Shown here in pieces: positions 27,686 to 35,619 of a DNA stretch of 64,000 nt (position 1 is its first letter; each line of letters begins with the position of its first letter). The translations under genes and the position numbers were made by a program. The stretch comes from Natronobacterium texcoconense (lineage in GTDB: Archaea > Halobacteriota > Halobacteria > Halobacteriales > Natrialbaceae): contig NZ_FNLC01000003.1 in NCBI RefSeq assembly GCF_900104065.1, forward strand, positions 430,483-494,482, written 5' to 3'. A model generated the notes under the pieces. It saw nothing but the letters and a program-made list of their open reading frames with translations. It ran no database searches and was not told the origin of the DNA.

Positions 27686-29659
27686 GTGAGTACGCGAACG
27701 AGTGCGCTCGACGCAGTCGTCTACGGTGTCGACGTCCAGAGTGGTGACGTGCGCGGCGACGCGCCGTCGTACGCACTGGTCAGGTACGATGGCGACGACG
27801 TCGCCCGGGACGTCGTCTCCCACCGGAAACTGCGGCGACTGATCGACGACGAGGAGCCAGCGATCGTCGCGACGGACAACATGTACGAGCTGGCGGCCGA
27901 CAAGGACGAGCTAATCCACTTCTTGGGGTCGCTGCCCGCAGGGACGAAACTCGTCCAGGTGACGGGTGCCCAACAGCCCGAGCCGCTCTCTCGCGTCGCG
28001 AAACGCCACGGCATCCCCTACGGGAAAGAGCCGATGAAAGAGGCCGAGGCCGCCGCTCGCCTCGCGGCACACAGCGTCGGCCACGAAGTCTCCGCCTTTA
28101 CCGACACGACCGAGGTCAAGGTCTCGAGGGGGCGTTCGACCGGCAGCGGTGGCTGGAGCGAGGACCGCTTCACCCGACGCATCCACGGTTCCGTAAAGAA
28201 GCGGGCCCGCGAGGTCGAGTCCGAACTCGAGGACGCCAACCTCGAGTACGAGAAAGACGTTCGCGAGGCCTACGGCGGGTTCGCCAACGCCATCTTCACC
28301 GTCGAGGCACGCCCTCAGGACATCCCGGTCTCCCGGAACCGGTCCGGCGACGTTCGCGTCGAGATCGAACGCGAACGACGGGACGGCATCGAGTTCCGCC
28401 CGCTCGCGAAACGCCGCGACCACGTCGTCGTCGGCATCGACCCGGGCACGACGACCGCCGTCGCAATCGTCGGTCTCGAGGGCGAAGTCTTGGACGTCTG
28501 GAGCTCTCGTACCAGCGACACGGCCGAGGTGATCGAGTGGATCGTCGAACGCGGCCGTCCGATCGTCGTCGCTGCGGACGTGACGCCGATACCCGAGACG
28601 GTCGAAAAGTTCCGCCGGAGCTTCGACGCCGCCGGCTGGACGCCGGAAAGTGACCTGCCGATCGACGAGAAACAACACCGGACTCGCGACCACCAGTACG
28701 AGAACGACCACCAGCGCGACGCCATGGCTGCCGCCCTCTACGCGGTCGACGCCCACGAGGACCAGTTCGAACGCATCGCCGCCAAACTCCCGCCCGGCAT
28801 CGACCGCGGCGAGGTCACCGCCCGCGTCGTCGCCGGCGAGGAAAGCGTCGAAGCCGTCCTCACGGACCTGGAGGACGACGACGAGAGCGACGAGGAGACG
28901 ACGGCCCACGAACCGCGCGAACTCACCGACGAGGAACGCCGGATCAAGGACCTCGAGAAACAGGTCGAACGCCTCCAGTCTCACGTCGGCAGCCTAGAGG
29001 ATCGGCTCGAGGAGAAAGACGACCGCATCGACGAACTCGAGTCCGAACTGGACGAGTCACGCCGAAAGGAACGCAAGGAGGTTCGGCGCAACCGCGAAGT
29101 AACTCGTTACCGCCGGAAAGCGGAGCGACTCGAGTACGAACGCGACGAGGCCCGCGAGGAAGTCGAGAAACTCGAGAAGAAGGTCGAACGGATGAAGGCG
29201 CTCTGGAAGCTGGATCACTCGAACTTCAGCGACGTCTCGGCGGAGAAGGAGGGACTCGTTCCCGTGAAGGTCGTCGAGAAGTTCACCAAGGGCGCGATCC
29301 GCGAGGCCGACGACCAGTACGGTATCGCGGCTGGCGACGTGGTCTACGTGCGAGACGCCAGCGGTGCGGGTCGCTCGACTGCGGAGTTACTCGCCGACTT
29401 CGAGCCTCGCGTGATCCTGAAGGAGGGTGGGCTCTCCGACGCCGCAGACGAGATCCTCTTTGACGCCGAGATTCCGGTCGGGCCGGCGGGCGACGTCGCG
29501 ATGCAGGAGGTCGACGAACTCGCCGTTGCTCGTGAGGACGACGTCGAGGCGGTGATCGACGACTGGCACGAGCGGGCCGAAGAGCGTCGCCGCGACCGCA
29601 AAGCGGCGATGGTCGATCAGCTTATCAGCGAGCATCGAGCGGGCGACAACGAGGTTTGA
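27686..29659 (+). CDS. DUF460 protein with RNase H/RuvC-like domain
   Basis: A 657-residue archaeal protein. N-terminal DUF460 region (1-240) with a TDNMYELA and HGIPYGKEPMKEAEAAARLA segment. A RuvC/RNase H-like domain begins VVVGIDPGTTTA (about 247-258), with further acidic positions near ADVTPIP and DHQRDAMAAALYA (about 290-355). A highly charged coiled coil follows (about 415-515), then a conserved C-terminal domain. GTG start chosen because homologues begin (M)STRTSALDAVV and a TATA box is 25 nt upstream. A nucleic-acid role (nuclease or junction binding) is likely but not shown. Confidence 0.82.
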   Translation: MSTRTSALDAVVYGVDVQSGDVRGDAPSYALVRYDGDDVARDVVSHRKLRRLIDDEEPAIVATDNMYELAADKDELIHFLGSLPAGTKLVQVTGAQQPEPLSRVAKRHGIPYGKEPMKEAEAAARLAAHSVGHEVSAFTDTTEVKVSRGRSTGSGGWSEDRFTRRIHGSVKKRAREVESELEDANLEYEKDVREAYGGFANAIFTVEARPQDIPVSRNRSGDVRVEIERERRDGIEFRPLAKRRDHVVVGIDPGTTTAVAIVGLEGEVLDVWSSRTSDTAEVIEWIVERGRPIVVAADVTPIPETVEKFRRSFDAAGWTPESDLPIDEKQHRTRDHQYENDHQRDAMAAALYAVDAHEDQFERIAAKLPPGIDRGEVTARVVAGEESVEAVLTDLEDDDESDEETTAHEPRELTDEERRIKDLEKQVERLQSHVGSLEDRLEEKDDRIDELESELDESRRKERKEVRRNREVTRYRRKAERLEYERDEAREEVEKLEKKVERMKALWKLDHSNFSDVSAEKEGLVPVKVVEKFTKGAIREADDQYGIAAGDVVYVRDASGAGRSTAELLADFEPRVILKEGGLSDAADEILFDAEIPVGPAGDVAMQEVDELAVAREDDVEAVIDDWHERAEERRRDRKAAMVDQLISEHRAGDNEV

Positions 29660-30084
29660 ACGACGGCCGAGTACTTTTTCGTCCGTCCGAAGCTGTGGAC
29701 CTGTGACAGATGCGGATTAGTTGGGCTCACGCTCCGATAGCTATCTGATCCGGGATGAATTGCGTGGCTAAACAGGAGATGCCGTCGGGGTGATTAGATC
29801 ACTCCAAAAGTACGAGCGGGCCTCGTCACAGCAGGCAGGGGACTCGTCGCAAGCGGGAACGTCCTTGGCTGGGGCTTGATCCTCCTTGCGTTGATCCCGA
29901 CTCGTGACGAGATGGCCGACGACGGGTAGTGCTGGCCGGCGTGATGGCCAGCACATCTCGATTTTGATCGAATGTAGGCGACTACGTCGGCCACTGGCCT
30001 ACACGTGGAACTATTACTCCCATCACGCAAAAATAGTGCTATACTATCTAGTTTGTTCTGATACAAAAAGACTCTAGAGAACGG
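29660..30084. other. 425-bp region without a supported gene
   Basis: This stretch lies between the DUF460 gene and a small membrane-protein gene. Several short open frames cross it on the minus strand, but none has convincing codon use or a recognisable motif. It holds a perfect inverted repeat TGCTGGCC-n8-GGCCAGCA (29928-29951). From about 29990 it turns AT-rich, with tatactatctag and runs of A. It may be a decayed insertion or regulatory sequence for neighbours; I see nothing decisive. Confidence 0.4.
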
Positions 30085-30264
30085 TCACATCATTCCGAAA
30101 CTCTGGAGAACGCTCGAGACCAGTGACTTCACGACCAGTCCGAGTCCGGCGAGCACGAGGGCGATTCCGGCGGCAACGATGAGACTCTCGATTGCGATGA
30201 GTGCGATACCGGCGAGCAGGAGTACGATGCCGACGATTCCGAGCGGTCCGAGATTGTTCAGCAT
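30085..30264 (-). CDS. DUF7470-type small membrane protein
   Basis: A 59-residue, almost wholly hydrophobic protein starting MLNNLGPLGIVGIVLLLAG, with two TM helices (about 6-26 and 28-50) and the ending VKSLVSSVLQSFGMM. The pattern GIVGIVLLLAGIALI ... GIALVLAGLGLVVK is a recurrent haloarchaeal small membrane protein, annotated as DUF7470. Function unknown. Divergent from the aIF1A gene. Confidence 0.75.
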   Translation of the reverse strand: MLNNLGPLGIVGIVLLLAGIALIAIESLIVAAGIALVLAGLGLVVKSLVSSVLQSFGMM

Positions 30265-30379
30265 ACCGTAAGGTGGCGATGGGAGGGAAATAAACGACGT
30301 GGTTTTGCAGTTTTCGTTCGACCGACGAATCGCCGCCGATCGTGAGCTGAAGCGATCCGGCCGACGGCATCAATAAAGG

Positions 30380-30386
30380 GTTAAAC
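30380..30386 (+). promoter_or_regulatory. TATA-like box of aIF1A
   Basis: GTTAAAC lies 24-30 nt before the ATG at 30410, in the position expected for a leaderless transcript of this highly expressed translation gene. Confidence 0.4.
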
Positions 30387-30409
30387 CGATCGAACGCGAA
30401 CCCTGACCC

Positions 30410-30700
30410 ATGAGTGACGACGGTAACGGCGGTCGGAAGAACCTCCGGATGCCGGACGACGACGAGGTCTTCGCGACCGTCACCGATATGCTCGGGGCGA
30501 ATCGGGTCAAAGTACGCTGTGCGGACGGGCAGGAACGGACCGCACGCATCCCTGGCAAGATGCAAAAGCGCATCTGGATCCGCGAAGACGACGTCGTTCT
30601 CGTCGAACCCTGGGACTGGCAGGACGAGAAAGCCGACATCACCTGGCGCTACGAGAAGAGCGAAGCCGACCAGCTTCGAGAAGAAGGCCACATTCAGTAG
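30410..30700 (+). CDS. Translation initiation factor aIF1A
   Basis: A 96-residue S1/OB-fold factor that binds the ribosomal A site and promotes initiator-tRNA and mRNA binding. It shows the full family pattern: [28 protein letters not shown] (about 13-40), [19 protein letters not shown] and [15 protein letters not shown]. Length is normal for archaea. It is the only gene in its direction here and is preceded by a TATA-like box. Confidence 0.96.
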   Translation: MSDDGNGGRKNLRMPDDDEVFATVTDMLGANRVKVRCADGQERTARIPGKMQKRIWIREDDVVLVEPWDWQDEKADITWRYEKSEADQLREEGHIQ

Positions 30701-30829
30701 CCGCTCCCGCCGTTTCGTTTTCGCCGACCCTCGAGTCGAGTAGCACAGCGAGCGATTTTGGTCTTAGTTCTTCGCGGTAGCGACGGCTCTGTCGTCGTAC
30801 TCGAGAAGTCAGATACTGAGGAAACGAAA

Positions 30830-31111
30830 TCAGTTCGGCGAGACGCTGATTCGGATCGTCGCGACGCCGGGGATCGATAGTTCGGTGATTCGGCCGTGAA
30901 ATCGCCGGGCGAGTGCACGCCCGCCGGTTCGGAGAGCGAGGGCACTCGCGCCGACGACGGCGAGTACCGTAACCGCGAGTGTCGGGTAGCTGACGGCCCA
31001 GAGCAGGGCGACGATGATGGCAACGAACGCGAATCCGCTGCCGAGCGTCGCCGTCGCCGAGGGTGGTCTGTTGTCGATGCCGCGTCGTGGGAGTGGCTGG
31101 TGTTCTCTCAT
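30830..31111 (-). CDS. Small two-TM membrane protein
   Basis: A 93-residue protein starting MREHQPLPRRG, with a basic N-terminal tail, two adjacent TM helices (about 27-65) and a basic C-terminal part ending RFHGRITELSIPGVATIRISVSPN. The first in-frame ATG of the longer frame is 26 codons upstream, in poorer coding sequence, so this ATG is preferred. No family recognised. Confidence 0.55.
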   Translation of the reverse strand: MREHQPLPRRGIDNRPPSATATLGSGFAFVAIIVALLWAVSYPTLAVTVLAVVGASALALRTGGRALARRFHGRITELSIPGVATIRISVSPN

Positions 31112-31462
31112 GGTTCTGAGTGGCGCCCCGTCGGAGCGGGACCACCTGTCTCGATTCGAAATACGTGCTCCGGCTATAAAACATTTCATGTATGTGGTAG
31201 GAATAGATGTGTGCTAGCATACAACACGAGTTTACAACCAGGGGAGAAGCGTTCTAACACCACGTACTGGTTACCATGGTATAGGTTTTCAATATAACGA
31301 ACTAATTATGTAATTCGTCCCGCAACGTCGTCGCGGATACCCCTCCTCGCGAGTTCAGAAATACGGTATCGATCGCGAACGCGGCCCGTCTCTCCGTCGC
31401 CGCTGAATCACGCTAATCGACATCGAAAATCGAAAACACCCGTGAATACGGACGGCAACCTA
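31112..31462. other. 351-bp AT-rich intergenic region
   Basis: This region lies upstream of the small membrane-protein gene and downstream of the aminotransferase. It is AT-rich between about 31150 and 31320 and has TATA-like words on both strands (gctataaaac near 31171, caatataacg near 31291). No coding frame looks real. It probably holds the promoter of the minus-strand small gene. Confidence 0.4.
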
Positions 31463-32575
31463 CTACAGTCCGGCGACGTCTTCGATAGCGTCAGTCAGCG
31501 CCTCGATCGACTCGAGGTCGTGTTCACCCATGTGGCCGATACGGAACGTTTTCTCGCCGAGCGCCGAGCCGTAGCCGTTCGCGAAGACCATGTCGTACTC
31601 CTTGGAGACGGCATCGATCGTTTCGGCGACGTCGATTCCTTGCGTGTTCTCGATACAGCTCACCGTCTGGGACTCGTACCCTTCCTCGGGGTACATCGCG
31701 AAGTGTTCGCGAGCCCACTCACGCGTGTACTCTGCCATCTCGCGGTGGCGCTGGTCGCGAGCGTCGTGACCCTCCTCGAGCATGTACTTCATCTGCTTGC
31801 GGTAGGCGAGCATGATCGGGATGGCGGGCGTGGAGTGAGTCTGGCCTTTTCGGTCGTAGTAGTCGAGCGACCGCTGGAAGCCGCCGTACCACGAGGACGA
31901 CTCGGACTCGAGTTCGCGCTCGTAGGCGTCGTCGCTGACGACACAGACCGCGAGGCCGGGTGGCATGGCGAAGGCCTTCTGGACCGAGGTGAAGATGACG
32001 TCGATATTGTGCTCGTCGATGTCGACGTAGTCGCCGCCCAGCGCGGAGACGGCGTCGACGACGAAGTAGGTGTCTTCGTATTCGGCGACGACGTCGCCGA
32101 TCTCCTCGATGGGGTTGCGAACGCCCGTGGAGGACTCGTTCATCACGCAGGTGACGACGTCGTATTTGCCGTCGCTCTCCTCGAGACGCTGGCGGATGTC
32201 CTCGGGTTTGACCGCTTTCCCCCACTCGTACTCGAGGGTGTCGACGTTCTTCCCGAGCCGTTCGGCGACGTTTGCCTGGCGTTCGCTGAAGCTCCCGCAG
32301 GTCGTCACGAGGACGTTCTCGTCGACGAGGTTGAGGATCGAACTCTCCATGAACTCGGTTCCCGACCCGGTGAGGACGATGACTTCGTTGTCGGTATCGA
32401 GGAACTCTTTCGTGTCCTCGACGATGGTCGTATAGAGGTCGGTCATCCGGTCCATGCGGTGGCCGAACATCGGCTGGCTCATCGCTTCGACGACGTCTTC
32501 GCGGACCTCGGTTGGGCCAGGAATGTACAGCGTCTTCTCGGGATAGTCGTCCCTGTATTCTCGTTTCTCGGTCAC
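31463..32575 (-). CDS. Class V aminotransferase (alanine--glyoxylate/serine--pyruvate type)
   Basis: A 370-residue PLP-dependent aminotransferase. N-terminal LYIPGPTEVREDVVEAM (16-32) and GHRMDRMTDLY (38-48) are typical of the alanine-glyoxylate/serine-pyruvate group. The PLP-binding Asp is Asp174 (VVDAVSALG) and the Schiff-base lysine is Lys200 (SVQKAFAMPPG). It could act in serine/glycine or glyoxylate metabolism, or as a phosphoserine-type enzyme in haloarchaea; the exact substrate is unresolved. Monocistronic. Confidence 0.88.
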   Translation of the reverse strand: MTEKREYRDDYPEKTLYIPGPTEVREDVVEAMSQPMFGHRMDRMTDLYTTIVEDTKEFLDTDNEVIVLTGSGTEFMESSILNLVDENVLVTTCGSFSERQANVAERLGKNVDTLEYEWGKAVKPEDIRQRLEESDGKYDVVTCVMNESSTGVRNPIEEIGDVVAEYEDTYFVVDAVSALGGDYVDIDEHNIDVIFTSVQKAFAMPPGLAVCVVSDDAYERELESESSSWYGGFQRSLDYYDRKGQTHSTPAIPIMLAYRKQMKYMLEEGHDARDQRHREMAEYTREWAREHFAMYPEEGYESQTVSCIENTQGIDVAETIDAVSKEYDMVFANGYGSALGEKTFRIGHMGEHDLESIEALTDAIEDVAGL

Positions 32576-32793
32576 GTAACCACCTGAATACAGCCCACTG
32601 GAACGCGAGGCGGTATGGTACTTTTGATGGCTGCGGAAATCGCCAGCCCTGTCGAGCCGAGAGCGACCGAACGAAAATGCAGTCGGTCCGAGCGTCGAAG
32701 CGGCTCGGCACTCGGTTGCACCTTCCCGACGGTCGATCGGAGCACTGCCGCTGCAGGCTGAAGTCGAAAAAGAACGTAACGTCGGAAAACCGG

Positions 32794-33273
32794 TTATTCG
32801 ACGATGATTTCGCCGTCCATCGAGTTCTCGTGGGGTTCACAGACGTACTCGGCCATCTCTTCGCTGGCCGTGAACTCGAGGAACTGGTCGTCGCCGGGCT
32901 CGTCGTCGGTCGTTTCGTCGGTTGCGAGATCGTCGACGACCTCGCCGCCGTCGTCACGGATCGCGATGTTGTGGTTGCCACCGTCACCCTGTGGCCACCC
33001 GATTTCGTAGTCTTCGCCTTCCTGGAGGATGAGCGTCGGGTTGGTCTCGCCGTCGATGTCCGATGGAGCGAGTCCTTCCCAGCCGGCGGTCTGACCGTCG
33101 AGTTCGATGGTCGTACCGGGCTCGATATTGACTCCGTCCTCGCCATTGTCGTCACCGTTGTCGCCGCCGTTGTCGTCACCGTTGTCGTTACAGCCAGCGA
33201 CGAGTGCCGTTGCAGCTGCCCCACCGGTAATCTTCAGCGCAGTTCGGCGCGAAATCGGGTTATCTCGTGTCAT
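32794..33273 (-). CDS. Halocyanin-like blue copper lipoprotein
   Basis: A 159-residue exported cupredoxin, probably an electron carrier at the outer membrane face. Tat signal SRRTALKI (8-15), lipobox with Cys28 (LVAGC), and an Asn/Asp/Gly linker (29-48). The C-terminal cupredoxin domain has type-1 copper ligands His101 (GNHNI), Cys145, His148 and Met152 (CEPHENSM). The start is placed at the ATG giving the Tat signal, 26-33 nt after a TATA box; the longer upstream frame is not needed. Confidence 0.88.
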   Translation of the reverse strand: MTRDNPISRRTALKITGGAAATALVAGCNDNGDDNGGDNGDDNGEDGVNIEPGTTIELDGQTAGWEGLAPSDIDGETNPTLILQEGEDYEIGWPQGDGGNHNIAIRDDGGEVVDDLATDETTDDEPGDDQFLEFTASEEMAEYVCEPHENSMDGEIIVE

Positions 33274-33295
33274 CAACCTGTTGTTAGGGGTGAAC

Positions 33296-33306
33296 ACATA
33301 AAAATT
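33296..33306 (-). promoter_or_regulatory. TATA box of the halocyanin gene
   Basis: On the minus strand AATTTTTATGT covers 33306-33296, centred about 28 nt upstream of the ATG at 33273. It supports that start and a leaderless message. Confidence 0.5.
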
Positions 33307-33458
33307 GGTCCCCTCGAACGCCACATCGGTATGTGGTCGCATGTCAGGGTACGAGGCCACTACTGTGGCATCAACCACTAACAATCACCAATGGTATCTG
33401 GACAGGTATTGTCACATTCACAACTAGTGTGGTCGCCGATGGCGAGCGACCACGACGA

Positions 33459-34688
33459 TCACGAGCGTGCGTCCCGCCGTCGTCCCTCGCTCGAGGTACC
33501 GATCGATAGCCGGAGGAAGGCCGGAACCGTCACGACCGCGATAGCAATCTCGAGCCCGCCGACGACGAGGAAGGCGAGGTCGTAGCCGTGGCTTCCGGCG
33601 ACGGTCCCGCCGATCAGAAATCCCCCGAGGAAACCGAGGCTTCCGGCGAGATTGAATCCGGCCATCGCAATCCCTCGTTCGCTTTCGTCGGCGATGTCGG
33701 TCACCAGTGCCATCGTCGTCGGCGAGACCAGCGCGCCGAGGACGCCGATTGCGACCATTGCGGCGGCTGCAAGCGCCACCGTCGGCGCGGAGCCGACCGC
33801 GAGGATACCGACCCCGTAGCAGATCGATCCGACGACGATCGGGATCGTTCGTCCGATCCGGTCGGACAGCGCCCCCATCGGATACTGCAGCAGTGCGAAC
33901 GGAGCGAAGAAACACGCGAGCAGCAGACCGGTCGTGCCCGCCCCGAGCCCGAACGTCTCCTGGAAGTACAGCGTCCCGACCAGCGCGAAGAAACCGGCGG
34001 TCATCCGGTCGACGAAGCCGAAGGCATAGGGGATCGACAGCGTCGGCTGGCGGCGCACACCCTCGAGCAGGGCCCGGGCGCTGCGGCGATGTTCGGGCGA
34101 TCGATCCTCGACCAGGGTGACCAGCACGCCGACACAGAGCAACAGCACCGTGGCGGCCACCAGCGGCGCGAGCGGATGGAACTCCGTCAGTTGACCGCCG
34201 ATCGGCGCACCCGTCGCGGCTCCGAGTCCGATTGCGATTCCAGCCGCACCCATGTTCCGCCCGTGACCGCCGCCGAGGTCCATCAGCATGGTCATCGTCA
34301 GCGAGAACGCACCGATGGTCATCGCCCCCTGAAACACTCGGAGCAAGAGCACACCCTCGAAGGGAATCGAACCGATCGCGGGGACGGCCGCGAGCGCGGC
34401 GTAGCCGACCGCACCGGCGACGGCACCCGCGACGATAAACGGCGTCCGTCGCCCGGTCACGTCACTGGCAGCCCCCCAGACGCCGACGAAGGCGACGTAG
34501 GCGGCGAACTCGGCGACGAGGAACCACATGCTCGCGTCGAGCGGCGTTTCGGCGAACGGCGACGCCGTCGCGTCAGCTCCCAGCGCCTCGACGAGCGTCG
34601 CGATCCCGGGATAGAGCAACAACTGTGAGAAGAGCACGGCGAAGACGACCGCAGCCAACACGAACCGATCGCGATCTCGTGTATGCAC
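33459..34688 (-). CDS. Major facilitator superfamily transporter
   Basis: A 409-residue protein with about 12 TM helices and typical MFS loops: WGAASDVTGRRTPFIV (about 70-85) and the second-half counterpart PMGALSDRIGRTIPIVVG (about 262-279). The pattern resembles drug/H+ antiporter-like permeases; substrate unknown. Starts at GTG. A perfect 8-bp inverted repeat (33429-33453) lies just past its stop. Confidence 0.85.
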   Translation of the reverse strand: MHTRDRDRFVLAAVVFAVLFSQLLLYPGIATLVEALGADATASPFAETPLDASMWFLVAEFAAYVAFVGVWGAASDVTGRRTPFIVAGAVAGAVGYAALAAVPAIGSIPFEGVLLLRVFQGAMTIGAFSLTMTMLMDLGGGHGRNMGAAGIAIGLGAATGAPIGGQLTEFHPLAPLVAATVLLLCVGVLVTLVEDRSPEHRRSARALLEGVRRQPTLSIPYAFGFVDRMTAGFFALVGTLYFQETFGLGAGTTGLLLACFFAPFALLQYPMGALSDRIGRTIPIVVGSICYGVGILAVGSAPTVALAAAAMVAIGVLGALVSPTTMALVTDIADESERGIAMAGFNLAGSLGFLGGFLIGGTVAGSHGYDLAFLVVGGLEIAIAVVTVPAFLRLSIGTSSEGRRRDARS

Positions 34689-34750
34689 GACCGCGGCTAC
34701 GAGCTACGACCCTAAGAAGGCGTTCGTCTCCGTCGACGGCCCGTCACGAC

Positions 34751-35500
34751 TCAGTCTTCGACTGCGGCTCGAGCCTCCTCGAGCGAGAAGTTACCCTCGT
34801 ACAATGCACTACCGACGACGGTGGCGGCCGCACCGGTATCGGCGAGCGCCCGGACGTCATCGAGCGTCGCGACGCCGCCGCTGGCGATCACCGGAATCTC
34901 GGTCGCCTCGACCAGGTTCTGGACGGGTTCGGTCGCGACGCCCTCGAGTTTCCCCTCGACGTCGACGTTCGTGAAGAGGATCGCTGCGGCGCCGAGGTCT
35001 TCGTAGCGTTCGGCGGCTTCGACCGGAGCGATCCCCGCACCTTCGGTCCAGCCCTCGACGACGACTTCGCCGTCTTTCGCGTCGAGGCTGACGACGACGC
35101 TGTCGGGGTGTTCCTCGCTGATCTCGGCGACGATGTCGGGATTCTCGACCGCCGCGGTTCCCAGGATGACGCGGTCGACGCCGCGCTCGAGGAGATCGAC
35201 GGCGTCCTCGGCGGTCCGAATGCCGCCACCCAGTTGCGTCGGCACGTCGACGGCGTCGACGACCGCGTCGATCGCGTCGGCGTTCTCGCGTTCGCCCTCG
35301 AACGCGCCGTCTAAATCGATCAGGTGCAGCGTCTCCGCGCCAGCGTCGACCCACTTTCGGGCGGCGTCGATCGGGTCGCCGTAGGTCTTCTCGGTCCCGC
35401 GCTCGCCCTGGACCAGCTGGACGACCTCGCCGTCTTTGACGTCGACCGCCGGAATCACCTCGCACTCGTCGTCACCGACGTCGCTCGCGTCTTCGTTCAT
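34751..35500 (-). CDS. hisA: ProFAR isomerase
   Basis: Phosphoribosylformimino-5-aminoimidazole carboxamide ribotide isomerase, the fourth step of histidine biosynthesis. A (beta/alpha)8 barrel with the two-fold symmetric pattern IPAVDVKDGEVVQLVQG near the N-terminus and VVVSLDAKDGEVVVEGW in the second half, carrying the two catalytic Asp residues, plus phosphate loops LGGGIRT and ASGGVA. Start at MNEDASDVG; seven residues upstream is another ATG-led option. Divergent from the SLC13 permease. Confidence 0.95.
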   Translation of the reverse strand: MNEDASDVGDDECEVIPAVDVKDGEVVQLVQGERGTEKTYGDPIDAARKWVDAGAETLHLIDLDGAFEGERENADAIDAVVDAVDVPTQLGGGIRTAEDAVDLLERGVDRVILGTAAVENPDIVAEISEEHPDSVVVSLDAKDGEVVVEGWTEGAGIAPVEAAERYEDLGAAAILFTNVDVEGKLEGVATEPVQNLVEATEIPVIASGGVATLDDVRALADTGAAATVVGSALYEGNFSLEEARAAVED

Positions 35501-35619
35501 ACTCGTGTGGGTGGTCCGCACTCGAGTAAAGGCGACGGTTCCCGCGCGACCTCCATCGGTCCGTCACTGTTCACGTCCCGTAGAGAATTCTTACAACGCT
35601 GGTCGGTGTCGCCCGTGAT

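Noticed and set aside
29768..30066. Small minus-strand frames with Cys or Arg/Pro-rich translations between DUF460 and the small membrane gene
   Set aside because: Two overlapping frames, neither with good codon use or a known motif; left as unassigned sequence.
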